Assembly (NCBI RefSeq): GCF_000017405.1
Contig: NC_009667.1
Span: forward strand, 1,536,001-1,600,000
Length of the DNA stretch: 64,000 nt
Source: Brucella anthropi ATCC 49188
Lineage (GTDB): Bacteria > Pseudomonadota > Alphaproteobacteria > Rhizobiales > Rhizobiaceae
Reading direction: 5' to 3'
Within the stretch, counting starts at the first letter, position 1; every line of letters begins with the position of its first letter. The translations under genes were made by a program, and so were the position numbers. Under the pieces are notes generated by a model that saw nothing but the letters and a program-made list of their open reading frames with translations, made no database searches and was not told where the DNA came from. This document shows, one piece after another, positions 1-9,079 of this stretch.

Positions 1-159
1 CGCTTCGTGCCCTATGACATCCCGCGCGGTTGTATTGCGGGCTACTATCCGGAAATGAACGTGCTGGTGCCGCTCGCCAGTTCTGGTGATGAAAGCTACA
101 CGCCCACATCGAAATCGGTGATCGTTTCGTTCCGCCCCCTTAAATCGGCAGCTGCATGA
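1..159 (+). CDS. FdhF/YdeP-type molybdopterin oxidoreductase, C-terminal fragment
   Basis: Frame 1 is open from the window edge to a TGA at 157-159 and encodes the last 52 residues of a larger protein. The segment carries VPYDIPRGC followed by YYPE and ends with TPTSKSVIV. In the FdhF/YdeP family of formate-dehydrogenase-like oxidoreductases this is the end of the molybdopterin-dinucleotide-binding domain, where the protein closes over the cofactor. The N-terminal domains lie to the left of the window, so substrate and iron-sulfur content cannot be judged. Its stop overlaps the next start (ATGA), which indicates translational coupling to the small downstream gene. Confidence 0.8.
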   Translation, partial: RFVPYDIPRGCIAGYYPEMNVLVPLASSGDESYTPTSKSVIVSFRPLKSAAA

Positions 160-455
160 TGGATGAGGGCGAAGTGGAATATATGGCGTTCGTCGATGCT
201 TTGATGACGGCGTCCAGCAATTTGACCGGGCTTGGTGCCGGGATCATCGCCGCGCTGGCGCTGGATATCGCGTCGGATAGCCGAACTTTTGCGCGTTCGC
301 TGGGGATCGCTCATGCGCTTGTGCTCCGGGAAATTTCAGTGCTCGGGCAGGACCACGGTTATGTGCGGATCAAACAGCGCGATCCGCGCACGCAACGCAC
401 ACGTTACGAATTGAACGTTGCCGGTAAAAGGCTTGTCGAGGAGGCAACGAGTTAG
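156..455 (+). CDS. Small winged-helix-like protein coupled to the FdhF-type oxidoreductase
   Basis: A 99-residue protein starting at an ATG that overlaps the stop of the oxidoreductase gene. Residues ~45-95 have the pattern of a MarR-like winged helix: a helical part followed by a basic stretch (RIKQRDPRTQRTRY) that could form the wing. There is no signal peptide or membrane segment. Genes of this kind sit directly after FdhF-type genes in Brucella-group genomes and have been labelled a formate dehydrogenase subunit. From sequence alone I can support only a small, probably nucleic-acid-binding or accessory protein co-expressed with the enzyme. Confidence 0.6.
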   Translation: MMDEGEVEYMAFVDALMTASSNLTGLGAGIIAALALDIASDSRTFARSLGIAHALVLREISVLGQDHGYVRIKQRDPRTQRTRYELNVAGKRLVEEATS

Positions 456-719
456 CCGCCGCCGATATTCTTGAAATTCAACACAACTATATATTTCTAT
501 TTATAAATTCTCTGATCGAAGGCAATGCCTGCCGATTGCTCCTGAGTAAGTGTTTTCGAAAAGACTTTAATAGCGATAACTATGATTCATCATCTTTTAC
601 AACGCCGCTTTTCTCTGCAAAGCTTTAGTTGCATTCTCAACAGAACCAAACCAGTGAGAATCGTGTAAATGGCAGCAAAACCATTCATTTACAGCGTGCA
701 GAATGGGTGGAGGCGCGTT

Positions 720-1829
720 ATGGGCCAGCTTGCTCCCCATTTCAAAGCACCCCGTATACTGCTCTTTTGTCTGGGGCTGCTTGCGCCGGGCACAATGTTG
801 CAGGCGCAAGCCGACTCGCTCGACATCGTGCCGGTGGCAGCGGTAAAGGCAGTCGCCAGCGATTATCAACCGAAACTGACCTTATCCGGCGCCATTGCGG
901 CACGGTCGCTTGTCAATGTCTCGTTTCGTCTGAACGGTCAGGTTGTGCAGCGTCTGGTCGAGATCGGCCAGCACGTGGAAAAGGGGCAGCCTCTCGCCAG
1001 CATCGATAATGTTGAGCAACAGGCCAATCTGCGCGTTGCACAGGCGTCGAAAGATGCTGCGCAGGCGCAGCTGGTGCAGGCCCAGGCCAATTTTGCGCGA
1101 CAGAAGGCATTGCTGGCACAAGGGTTCACCACTCGCAGCACCTACGATCAGGCAAACCAGAACCTGCAAACGACGCAAAGCGCTCTTGCCAGCGCTGAAA
1201 GCCAGCTCAACGATGCACGCGATCAGCTCTCCTACACTGAATTGCAGGCACCCGTTTCAGGCGTGATTACGGCGCGCAATGTCGAGGCCGGTCAGGTCGT
1301 GCAGGCCGCACAGACAGCGTTCTCGATTGCCGAGGATGGCCCACGTGACGCGGTCTTCGATGTGCAGGAAACACTGGTCAATCATGCCAAAATTGGAATG
1401 GACGTAACGATTGCGCTGCTGTCCGATGCGTCGATAAGTGCCGAAGGCAAGGTTCGTGAGATTTCTCCGGTGGTCGATGCGCAGACTGGAACCGTACGGT
1501 TAAAGGTCGGCATAGCGCAAACCCCGCCTCAGATGGCGCTCGGGGCCACAGTGACCGGCACGGTTCATATGGACACGGTGAAGGTAGTCGTTTTGCCATG
1601 GAGCGCAATGACTTCGGATGCCGGGCGTACAGCCGTCTGGAGGCTCTCGAAGGATTCCAAGGTGGCAACGCTGGTTCCGATCAAGGTGCTCTCATACGAA
1701 AAGGGGCGACTACTCGTGGAAGGCGGACTGCAGGAAGGCGAGCTGATCGTCACGAAGGGCGCACAAATGCTGCGTTCTGGCGAGCCGACCGAAGTCGTGC
1801 AGGAACAGGAAGGACAAGTTGCGCAATGA
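720..1829 (+). CDS. RND efflux periplasmic adaptor (membrane fusion protein) 1
   Basis: A 369-residue HlyD/AcrA-type adaptor that would bridge the inner-membrane RND pump and an outer-membrane channel. It has an N-terminal signal-like hydrophobic stretch (ILLFCLGLLAPG) ending near AQA, a lipoyl/barrel-sandwich half (VSFRLNGQVV, GQHVEKGQPL), a long alanine/glutamine-rich coiled-coil hairpin at about residues 95-165, the second lipoyl half (GVITARNVEAGQVV) and a beta-barrel. I place the start at the ATG at 720, which has GGAGG 7 bases upstream. An in-frame ATG at 669 lacks a clear ribosome-binding site and would put extra residues before the signal sequence. It is the first gene of a three-gene operon and overlaps the next gene by ATGA. 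Confidence 0.88.
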   Translation: MGQLAPHFKAPRILLFCLGLLAPGTMLQAQADSLDIVPVAAVKAVASDYQPKLTLSGAIAARSLVNVSFRLNGQVVQRLVEIGQHVEKGQPLASIDNVEQQANLRVAQASKDAAQAQLVQAQANFARQKALLAQGFTTRSTYDQANQNLQTTQSALASAESQLNDARDQLSYTELQAPVSGVITARNVEAGQVVQAAQTAFSIAEDGPRDAVFDVQETLVNHAKIGMDVTIALLSDASISAEGKVREISPVVDAQTGTVRLKVGIAQTPPQMALGATVTGTVHMDTVKVVVLPWSAMTSDAGRTAVWRLSKDSKVATLVPIKVLSYEKGRLLVEGGLQEGELIVTKGAQMLRSGEPTEVVQEQEGQVAQ

Positions 1830-2935
1830 AGGCGACAATCCAGTTTCCTAGAATCCACACCATGAGCAGTATTGCTGTTATCGCTGCCATGCTTGCGCTT
1901 GCCGCTTGCGGAAAAGGTGAAGAGAACACGGCTGAGACGGACCCTGTCCGTCCGGTTCTTTATATGGTGGTCGAGCCCAAGCCCGTAACGCAGACGGGTT
2001 TTGCAGGCACGATTGAGCCACGCTATTCCACTGATCTTGCATTCCGTGTGCTCGGGCGAATTATCAATCGGCCTGTTCAGGTGGGGGATATTGTGAAAAA
2101 GGACGAGATGGTTGCGATGGTTGATCCATCCAACCTCGATCTTGCCGTTCAGTCTGCGAGGGCTGATCTGGCGAGCGCCGAAGCACAATATGCCAACGCT
2201 GCGGCGAGCGAAGAACGCCAGAGCATCCTGCTTAAGGGCAACAACGTTTCGCAAGCCGATTATGATGCCGCCAGACAGGCGCGTGACAGCGCAGAGGCCG
2301 GGTTGGAAAAAGCCAGGGCAGGACTGAAAAAGGCGCAGGATCAGCGCAGTTACGCTGTGCTGCGTCCGGATTATGATGGCGTCATTTCTGCAACGAATGC
2401 CGAAGTCGGGCAGGTGGTTGCCGCTGGCCAGACGGTTATGACGGTTGCGCGTCCCGATATTCGCGAAGCGGTGCTCGATATTCCTGACAGCATGACGCAA
2501 TATTTTGAGCAAGGTACGCCATTCAATGTACAGCTCCAGGCCGATCCAAAAGTGACGGGGCAGGGAACAGTACGCGAGGTGGCGCCGCAGGCTGATGCGC
2601 AGACACGCACACGCCGTGTGCGTATTGCTCTCGACAACCCTCCGGAAGGCTTTCGCCTTGGCGCGACGATCCGGGCAGCCAAAGCCGGGCCTGAACAGAA
2701 TCTTGTGACGATGCCGATACAGGCTTTGCTCGACGAAAACGGCAAGACAAGCATCTGGGTCATCGATCCGCATAAACAGACGGTCTCTCTTCATGACGTG
2801 CAGGTGACTGAACGGCGCGGCAACAGTTTCGTTGCCGGTGGCGTGGATGTCGGAAGCTATGTTGCGATTGCTGGTGTGCATGAGTTGAAAGAAGGACAGA
2901 AAGTCCGCCTGGACGAGAAAGGAACGGGCCTGTGA
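1826..2935 (+). CDS. RND efflux periplasmic adaptor 2, lipoprotein
   Basis: A second HlyD/AcrA-type adaptor of 369 residues. It begins at the ATG overlapping the upstream stop, with an AGGAAGGA ribosome-binding site ahead. The N-terminus is a lipoprotein signal with lipobox LAAC, so the mature protein is probably anchored by a lipidated cysteine. The barrel-sandwich halves (GRIINRPVQVGD and GVISATNAEVGQVV) flank a coiled-coil hairpin. It is only moderately similar to the preceding adaptor, and it lies directly before the pump gene with a GTGA overlap. Having two different adaptors, one probably soluble or signal-anchored and one lipidated, suggests a hetero-oligomeric adaptor ring. Confidence 0.88.
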   Translation: MKATIQFPRIHTMSSIAVIAAMLALAACGKGEENTAETDPVRPVLYMVVEPKPVTQTGFAGTIEPRYSTDLAFRVLGRIINRPVQVGDIVKKDEMVAMVDPSNLDLAVQSARADLASAEAQYANAAASEERQSILLKGNNVSQADYDAARQARDSAEAGLEKARAGLKKAQDQRSYAVLRPDYDGVISATNAEVGQVVAAGQTVMTVARPDIREAVLDIPDSMTQYFEQGTPFNVQLQADPKVTGQGTVREVAPQADAQTRTRRVRIALDNPPEGFRLGATIRAAKAGPEQNLVTMPIQALLDENGKTSIWVIDPHKQTVSLHDVQVTERRGNSFVAGGVDVGSYVAIAGVHELKEGQKVRLDEKGTGL

Positions 2936-5900
2936 AGAAGGGATTTAATCTGTCTGACTGGGCTCTGAATCATCGGTCTCTGGTCTGGTATTTCATGCTC
3001 GTCTTTCTGGTGGCGGGCCTGATTTCCTATCTCGATCTTGGTCGTGAGGAGGATCCGGACTTCACCGTCAAGACGATGGTTGTACAGGCCAACTGGCCCG
3101 GCGCCTCCGTCGACGAAACGCTCAACCAGGTCACGGACCGGCTGGAAAAGAAGCTCGAAGAACTGGATACGCTCGATTATACACGCAGCATAACCACGGC
3201 GGGCAAGTCGGTCGTGTTCGTCTTTCTGAAAGATACGACGCGGGCCGAGCAGGTCAAAAAGTCATGGACCGAAGTGCGTCATTTTCTGAACGATATTCAG
3301 AATACGCTGCCTCAGGGCGTTCTCGGACCGTATTTTAATGACCAGTTCGGTGACGTTTACGGAAACGTCTATGCATTCACGTCGGATGGTCTTTCCATGC
3401 GACAGTTGCGGGACTATGCCGAAAGCACGCGGACGAAAATTCTGACATTGCCCAATGCGGGCAAGGTCGAGCTGATCGGCGCGCAGGACGAAGCGATCTA
3501 TCTGGAGTTCTCGACGCGCCAGATTGCAGCGCTTGGACTGGATCAGCAGGCAATCCTGCAGGCCTTGCAGGACCAGAATGCCATCACGCCGTCCGGTGTG
3601 GTGGAAGCCGGGCCGGAGCGCATCAGCGTGCGCGTCAGCGGACAGTTCAATTCGGAAGCGGATCTGCGTGCGGTCAACCTGCGCGTCAATGATCGCTTCT
3701 TCCGTCTTTCCGACGTCGCGACGATTACGCGCGGCTATGTGGACCCTCCCGCATCCATTTTCCGGGTGAACGGGCACGATGCGATCGGCCTCGGCATTGG
3801 CATGAAGCCGAACGGCAACCTGCTCGAATTTGGCGCGGCACTCGACAAAATGATGAGCCAGGTGACGGCGGAACTCCCGGTCGGTGTCAAGGTCTTCAAG
3901 GTTGCCGATCAGCCGGAAGTCGTCAAGGACGCTGTTTCGGGCTTTACCGAAGCTCTGTTTGAAGCGGTTATCATCGTTCTGGCGGTGAGCTTCGTCAGTC
4001 TTGGGGTGCGAGCGGGTTTTGTCGTTTCGCTTTCGATCCCGCTGGTGTTGGCAATCACCTTCCTGGCGATGTCTTTGATGGATATTTCCCTGCAACGCGT
4101 GTCGCTCGGTGCGCTCATCATCGCGCTGGGCCTGCTGGTCGATGACGCGATGATTGCGGTGGAAATGATGGTGGCCCGGCTTGAGCACGGCGATCCCATC
4201 AACAAGGCTGCCACCTATGTCTATTCGCATACGGCTTTCCCGATGCTGACAGGCACGCTGGTTACGATTGCCGGGTTCATACCCATCGGGCTGAACAACA
4301 GTCAGGCGGGTGAGTACACGTTCACATTGTTCGTAGTGATTGCGGTTTCGCTGCTTGTTTCCTGGATCGTGGCAGTTCTGTTTGCGCCTTTGCTGGGTGT
4401 CACTTTCCTGCCGAAGAAAATGAAGGCGCATGAGGAAAAGCACAGCCGTCTTTTCCAGATATTTTCGCAGGTCCTGCTTGCGTCCATGCGGCACAAGTGG
4501 ATCACGATCATTACGACCATTGCACTTTTCCTCGTTTCGGTTTTCGGCATGGGCTTTATCGAACGGCAGTTCTTCCCGGAATCCGACCGTCCGGAACTGG
4601 TGCTCGACTGGACCTTGCCTCAGAACAGTTCCATCACCGACACCAAGGCCCAGATGGAGAAGTTTGAAGCCACGATGCTCAAGGACAATCCCGATGTGGA
4701 TCACTGGAGCACGTATATCGGGGAAGGTGCTATCCGTTTCATTCTCTCCTTTGATGTGCAGCCAGCAAATCCTTATTTCGGGCAGATGGTCGTTGTCGCG
4801 AAGGACCTCGAAGCGCGTGACAGGCTCAAGCAGAAATTCAACGAGGTTCTGCGCAAGGATTATGTCGGGACGGATGTCTATGTGAAGTATCTGGAGCTTG
4901 GACCGCCAGTTGGCCGCCCGGTGCAGTATCGCATCTCGGGTCCGGATGTCCAAAAACTGCGCGGTGTCGCACAGGACTTTGCCGGCATCCTCAGTTCCGA
5001 CAAGCGGCTTGGGGTGGTGAGCTACAACTGGAACGAGCCGGGTCGGGTTATCCGCGTCGACGTCATGCAGGACAAGGCGAGAAAGCTCGGCATTTCCTCG
5101 AAGGATATTGCAACGACCCTCAACGGCGTTGTCGGCGGTATCACCATCACTCAGGTGCGGGATTCGATCTATCTGATCGACGTTATTGTGCGGGCACAGA
5201 AACACGAACGCGATTCGATCGATACGCTGCAAAGTCTTCAGATCGCAACCGGTAACGGGACGTCGGTGCCATTGGCCGCGATTGCCAATTTCCGATATGA
5301 GCTGGAACAGCCGGTTGTCTATCGCCGTTCGCGTATTCCTACGATCACGGTTGCTGCAGGCATTATCGACAAGACGATGCCGGATACGATCGTCAAGGAT
5401 CTGGCACCCGCCATCAAGACTTTCGCCGACAAGCTGCCGTCCGGTTATCAGATCCAGATTGCTGGCACGGTGGAGGAGAGCGGCAAGAGCCAGGGGCCGA
5501 TTGCTGCCGTGGTGCCTCTGATGCTGTTCGTCATGGCGACAATCCTGATGATCCAGCTTCAAAGCTTCCAGCGCTTGTTCCTTGTTGTCGCCGTGGCGCC
5601 GCTTGGACTGATCGGTGTGGTGGCTGCCTTGTTGCCGAGCGGCAAACCGCTTGGCTTCGTGGCCATCCTTGGTGTGCTGGCACTGGTCGGTATTCTTATC
5701 CGAAACTCGGTCATTCTGATCGTGCAGGTCGAAGAGCATATCACCGAGGGCATGCACCCGTGGGATGCGGTGACGCAGGCCAGTCAGCACCGAATGCGAC
5801 CCATCGCGCTGACGGCGGCGGCAGCAAGTCTGGCACTGATCCCGATTGCGCGTGAAGTGTTTTGGGGACCAATGGCCTATGCCATGATGGGCGGCATCAT

Positions 5901-6027
5901 AGCGGGCACGGCAATCACGCTTCTCTTCCTGCCGGCGCTTTATGTCGCCTGGTTCCGGATCAAGGAGCCCGAGCATGGCGCAGATGGGCCACCAGCCGAG
6001 GCGCATCCCGCTCCGCAATCGCATTAA
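2932..6027 (+). CDS. RND efflux pump, inner-membrane proton/substrate antiporter
   Basis: A 1031-residue AcrB-type resistance-nodulation-division transporter. It starts at a GTG overlapping the upstream TGA. The N-terminus has the usual amphipathic helix and first membrane segment. The LVDDAMIAVE motif in TM4 (around residue 405) carries the aspartate pair used for proton relay. Two halves of six membrane segments each flank large periplasmic porter loops. It should take up its substrate from the periplasm or outer leaflet and pass it to an outer-membrane channel, but no channel gene is adjacent. The substrate cannot be deduced. A strong terminator follows immediately. Confidence 0.93.
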   Translation: MKKGFNLSDWALNHRSLVWYFMLVFLVAGLISYLDLGREEDPDFTVKTMVVQANWPGASVDETLNQVTDRLEKKLEELDTLDYTRSITTAGKSVVFVFLKDTTRAEQVKKSWTEVRHFLNDIQNTLPQGVLGPYFNDQFGDVYGNVYAFTSDGLSMRQLRDYAESTRTKILTLPNAGKVELIGAQDEAIYLEFSTRQIAALGLDQQAILQALQDQNAITPSGVVEAGPERISVRVSGQFNSEADLRAVNLRVNDRFFRLSDVATITRGYVDPPASIFRVNGHDAIGLGIGMKPNGNLLEFGAALDKMMSQVTAELPVGVKVFKVADQPEVVKDAVSGFTEALFEAVIIVLAVSFVSLGVRAGFVVSLSIPLVLAITFLAMSLMDISLQRVSLGALIIALGLLVDDAMIAVEMMVARLEHGDPINKAATYVYSHTAFPMLTGTLVTIAGFIPIGLNNSQAGEYTFTLFVVIAVSLLVSWIVAVLFAPLLGVTFLPKKMKAHEEKHSRLFQIFSQVLLASMRHKWITIITTIALFLVSVFGMGFIERQFFPESDRPELVLDWTLPQNSSITDTKAQMEKFEATMLKDNPDVDHWSTYIGEGAIRFILSFDVQPANPYFGQMVVVAKDLEARDRLKQKFNEVLRKDYVGTDVYVKYLELGPPVGRPVQYRISGPDVQKLRGVAQDFAGILSSDKRLGVVSYNWNEPGRVIRVDVMQDKARKLGISSKDIATTLNGVVGGITITQVRDSIYLIDVIVRAQKHERDSIDTLQSLQIATGNGTSVPLAAIANFRYELEQPVVYRRSRIPTITVAAGIIDKTMPDTIVKDLAPAIKTFADKLPSGYQIQIAGTVEESGKSQGPIAAVVPLMLFVMATILMIQLQSFQRLFLVVAVAPLGLIGVVAALLPSGKPLGFVAILGVLALVGILIRNSVILIVQVEEHITEGMHPWDAVTQASQHRMRPIALTAAAASLALIPIAREVFWGPMAYAMMGGIIAGTAITLLFLPALYVAWFRIKEPEHGADGPPAEAHPAPQSH

Positions 6028-6030
6028 ACA

Positions 6031-6058
6031 AAAAGCCCGGTCACGACCGGGCTTTTTT
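6031..6058 (+). terminator. Rho-independent terminator after the RND operon
   Basis: The GC-rich hairpin AGCCCGGT/ACCGGGCT is followed by a run of six T residues. It starts a few bases after the RND pump stop codon and ends the efflux operon before the GntR promoter. Confidence 0.88.
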
Positions 6059-6080
6059 CATGAGATTGTCACTTGCCATT

Positions 6081-6121
6081 GGTTCTATATAGGTTCTATT
6101 ATATGAAGTATGAATAGAACC
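6081..6121 (+). promoter_or_regulatory. Repeated operator over the GntR/NagQ promoter and start codon
   Basis: The octamer GGTTCTAT occurs at 6081-6088 and 6092-6099, 11 bases apart, so both lie on one face of the helix. Its inverted copy ATAGAACC is at 6114-6121, overlapping the start of the regulator gene. ATAG-GTT-CTAT within the pair is itself palindromic. This arrangement fits autoregulation by the GntR-family protein encoded directly downstream. It is an inference from symmetry and position. Confidence 0.5.
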
Positions 6122-6877
6122 ACATTGATCACGGCCATCGAAGAGCGCGGTTTGCACGATCCGCAGCTTACGGGGCCGCTTTACCGGAACCTTGCGCGTA
6201 TTCTCGGTGAACTGATCGAGGAGGGGCAACTTGCGCCCGCTGTCGGACTGCCGCCGGAGCGCGATCTGGCGGAGCAGCTTGGCGTCGGCCGCATTACCGT
6301 TCGCAATGCGTATAAGGAACTGCTGACCCAGGGCGCGGTCGAGGCGCGGCGCGGCAGTGGCACCTTCGTTGCCGAACGCCCGGCCCGCATCAGCCAGCAT
6401 CTCTGGCGCCTGACTTCGTTTTCCGAGGATATGCTGTCGCGTGGCAAGGAGCCGGGCGCACGCGTTGTCACCAACAAGGTTGACAGGCCGTCGCCCGACG
6501 AGGCTTTCCGGCTGGGAATCGGCGTTGATACGACGGTGGTGCGGCTGGATCGTCTGCGCCTTGCCGATGGTGTGCCGATGGCCTTCGAGCGGGCTGTGGT
6601 CCCGCGCCATTATCTGGATCAGGACCGCGTCGAAGAAACCTCGCTTTATGGCGCATTGGCAAGGCGTGGCCACAAGCCGGTGCGCGCCTTGCAGCGCCTG
6701 ACGGCGGTTACACTCGACCCCGGCACGGCACGCCTGCTTGGTGTGCACAGGGGTGCGCCAGCACTTTTGATCGAGCGTGTCTCGCATCTCGAGGACGACC
6801 GGATCGTCGAATATACCCGTTCGCACTATCGCGCCGATGCCTATGACTTCGTCGCCGAACTGAAAATTGGAGAATGA
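6110..6877 (+). CDS. nagQ: GntR/HutC-family amino-sugar operon regulator
   Basis: A 255-residue regulator. Residues ~20-90 form the GntR winged helix (PPERDLAEQLGV, ITVRNAYKELLTQG, RRGSGTFV). Residues ~100-250 form a UTRA effector-binding domain typical of HutC-subfamily proteins that bind a sugar phosphate. It is the first gene of an operon with an SIS enzyme, NagA and another SIS protein, so the expected ligand is an N-acetylglucosamine-6-phosphate-type metabolite. The operator repeats at its own start point to autorepression. The nagQ name rests on this context, not on a diagnostic residue. Confidence 0.82.
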   Translation: MNRTTLITAIEERGLHDPQLTGPLYRNLARILGELIEEGQLAPAVGLPPERDLAEQLGVGRITVRNAYKELLTQGAVEARRGSGTFVAERPARISQHLWRLTSFSEDMLSRGKEPGARVVTNKVDRPSPDEAFRLGIGVDTTVVRLDRLRLADGVPMAFERAVVPRHYLDQDRVEETSLYGALARRGHKPVRALQRLTAVTLDPGTARLLGVHRGAPALLIERVSHLEDDRIVEYTRSHYRADAYDFVAELKIGE

Positions 6878-6879
6878 CC

Positions 6880-7911
6880 ATGAACAGCCCTTCCTCCCTG
6901 ATGCTGCAGGAAACCGAACAGTCGCCTGCCGTCGTCGCCGGTCTGCTTGAGAAGGAGGCAGGCACATTCTCGGAAATCGCGCGCATTTTCCAGAAGAACG
7001 AACCTGCCGTCATCACCACCGCCGCGCGTGGTTCGTCCGATCATGCGGCGACATTCTTCAAATATCTGATGGAGATCACCATGGGTATTCCGGTGGCATC
7101 CATCGGGCCTTCGGTGGCGTCGGTCTATGGTTCCAAGCTGAAGCTCAAGAACGGATTGCACTTTACCGTGTCGCAATCCGGCGCGAGCCCGGACATTGTT
7201 GCAGCGCAGGACGCTGCCAAAAAAGGTGGTGCAACCACAATTGCCGTCGTGAACGTTGTCGATAGCCCGCTGGGTAATGCCGCCGACGTGGTACTCGCGC
7301 TCAATGCTGGTGAAGAAAAGAGTGTTGCTGCCACCAAGTCGTTCATTGCCGCAGTCGCGGCATTGTCGGGTGTGGTCGCGTCGGCCAGCGGTGACGCAAG
7401 CCTGCAGGTCGGACTGCAGCGCCTGCCGGAGGCGCTTGCTGCAACACGTCCTGACGGTCGCGAAGCGGTTGAAAATCTCCTTTTCAATGCCCGCTCGCTT
7501 TATACCGGCGGTCGTGGCACGGCCTTTGCAATCGCGCTTGAGGCTGCGCTGAAGGCAAAGGAAACCGCCAATATCCATGCGGAAGCCTTCTCTCTGGCAG
7601 AGCTGATGCACGGTCCGATGCGTCTGGTGGAAGAAGGTTTCCCGATTATTTCCTTCCTGCCGCGCGATGAAGCGTTCGACACCAACATGCAGGCCCTGAA
7701 GCGGCTGCATTCGTTTGGAGCGAGCATCGTGTCGCTATCCGATGCGGAAACGCCGGGCTTCCGACTGCCATCGGCTAGCACGGGCAATGCGCATCTCGAT
7801 CCGCTGGTTTCCCTCATCAATTATTACCGCGTCATTGAAGCGGTCACGCGCCGCAAGGGTTTTGACCCAGACAAGCCGCGCAATCTCAACAAGGTTACGG
7901 TGACGGTATGA
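6880..7911 (+). CDS. SIS-domain glucosamine-6-phosphate deaminase/isomerase-like enzyme
   Basis: A 343-residue protein with two SIS domains, related to the isomerase half of GlmS but lacking the N-terminal glutaminase domain. Visible motifs are TAARGSSDHAA, a sugar-phosphate-binding SQSG loop, a second phosphate-binding region (GGRGTAFAIALEAALKAKE) and HAEAFSLAELMHGP. Such stand-alone proteins act as NagB-II-type glucosamine-6-phosphate deaminases, converting GlcN6P to fructose-6-phosphate plus ammonia. I chose the ATG at 6880 because GGAG lies 7 bases upstream; the in-frame ATG at 6874 overlapping the nagQ stop would leave 1 base of spacing. It overlaps nagA by ATGA. Confidence 0.82.
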   Translation: MNSPSSLMLQETEQSPAVVAGLLEKEAGTFSEIARIFQKNEPAVITTAARGSSDHAATFFKYLMEITMGIPVASIGPSVASVYGSKLKLKNGLHFTVSQSGASPDIVAAQDAAKKGGATTIAVVNVVDSPLGNAADVVLALNAGEEKSVAATKSFIAAVAALSGVVASASGDASLQVGLQRLPEALAATRPDGREAVENLLFNARSLYTGGRGTAFAIALEAALKAKETANIHAEAFSLAELMHGPMRLVEEGFPIISFLPRDEAFDTNMQALKRLHSFGASIVSLSDAETPGFRLPSASTGNAHLDPLVSLINYYRVIEAVTRRKGFDPDKPRNLNKVTVTV

Positions 7912-9074
7912 CAAGAAAATCGGCAATAGCAGGCGCGCGCATTTTCGACGGCGAGCGCTTTCACGACCAAAGCGCGCTGGTGTTCAGCGATGGCAAGATC
8001 GAAGCCATCGTGCCGGAAGCGTCACTAGGCGAAGCCCGTGATGTCGAGCGCCTGAACGGTGGCGTTCTGGCACCCGGATTTATCGATGCGCAGGTTAATG
8101 GCGGCGGCGGGCGTATGCTCAATGACCAGCCGACACCCGAGACCATGTTCACGATTGCCAAGGGGCATCGCAAATATGGAACGACGAGCCTTCTACCGAC
8201 GCTGATCACCGACACGACGCCGGTGCGCGATCGCGCCATTGAAGCGGCAATTGAGGCAGTCAAGGCCGACAAGGGCGTTGCCGGTCTGCATCTGGAAGGA
8301 CCGCATCTGGCGCCGGCTCGCAAAGGCGCCCATCTGGCGGAACTGATGCGTCCCGTCAACGATGCCGATATCGCGCTCTATATCCATACGGCAAAGCAGA
8401 TCGGCACCTTGCTGGTCACGCTTGCTGCCGAACAGGTCACGCCTGATCAGGTGCGTCGTTTGAGCGACGGCGGTGTGGTCGTCAGTATCGGCCATAGCGA
8501 CACGACGGCAGATGAGGCGTTCAAGCGTTTCGATGCCGGTGCGCGAAGCGTGACCCATCTTTTCAACGCCATGAGCCAGATTGGCCATCGTGCACCGGGG
8601 CTGGCTGGTGCGGCACTTGATCATCCCGACATCTGGTGCGGTATCGTTGCCGATGGCCATCATGTCGATCCGATGGCGCTGCGGCTTGCTCTTCGGGCGA
8701 AACGGGGAGATGCCCACCTGTTCTTCGTGACGGATGCCATGGCTCTGGTCGGTTCGGATTCCGAAAGCTTCGAGATCAACGGGCGTGCCGTCCGTCGTGT
8801 GCCGGGCGGTATCTGCTCCAAGCTTGTGCTGGCGGATGGCACCATTGCCGGTTCCGATCTCGATATGGCGTCGGCGGTGCGTTTCGGCGTGGCCGAACTG
8901 GAGCTGACGCTGGCCGAGGCACTGCGCATGGCGAGCCATTATCCGGCGCGCTATCTGCATCTCAACGATCGCGGAACGTTCCGTCCCGGCATGCGGATGG
9001 ATGCCGTCCATCTTGACGATGGGCTGTTTGCGAAAGCCACATGGCTTTCCGGCGAAAAACAGATTTCGGGGTAA
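7908..9074 (+). CDS. nagA: N-acetylglucosamine-6-phosphate deacetylase
   Basis: A 388-residue amidohydrolase-superfamily enzyme that removes acetate from N-acetylglucosamine-6-phosphate in the cytoplasm, giving the GlcN6P that the upstream SIS enzyme can deaminate. Typical NagA motifs are present in order: [39 protein letters not shown] and the catalytic aspartate region TDAMALVG. Length matches the family. It begins at an ATG overlapping the preceding stop and lies in the middle of the four-gene operon. Confidence 0.93.
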   Translation: MTRKSAIAGARIFDGERFHDQSALVFSDGKIEAIVPEASLGEARDVERLNGGVLAPGFIDAQVNGGGGRMLNDQPTPETMFTIAKGHRKYGTTSLLPTLITDTTPVRDRAIEAAIEAVKADKGVAGLHLEGPHLAPARKGAHLAELMRPVNDADIALYIHTAKQIGTLLVTLAAEQVTPDQVRRLSDGGVVVSIGHSDTTADEAFKRFDAGARSVTHLFNAMSQIGHRAPGLAGAALDHPDIWCGIVADGHHVDPMALRLALRAKRGDAHLFFVTDAMALVGSDSESFEINGRAVRRVPGGICSKLVLADGTIAGSDLDMASAVRFGVAELELTLAEALRMASHYPARYLHLNDRGTFRPGMRMDAVHLDDGLFAKATWLSGEKQISG

Positions 9075-9079
9075 GGTCG

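Noticed and set aside
3262..6024. A 920-codon open frame on the minus strand opposite the RND pump
   Set aside because: It is an exact shadow of the pump gene; its composition is rich in His, Arg and Gln without any recognisable domain, and the plus-strand protein is unambiguous.
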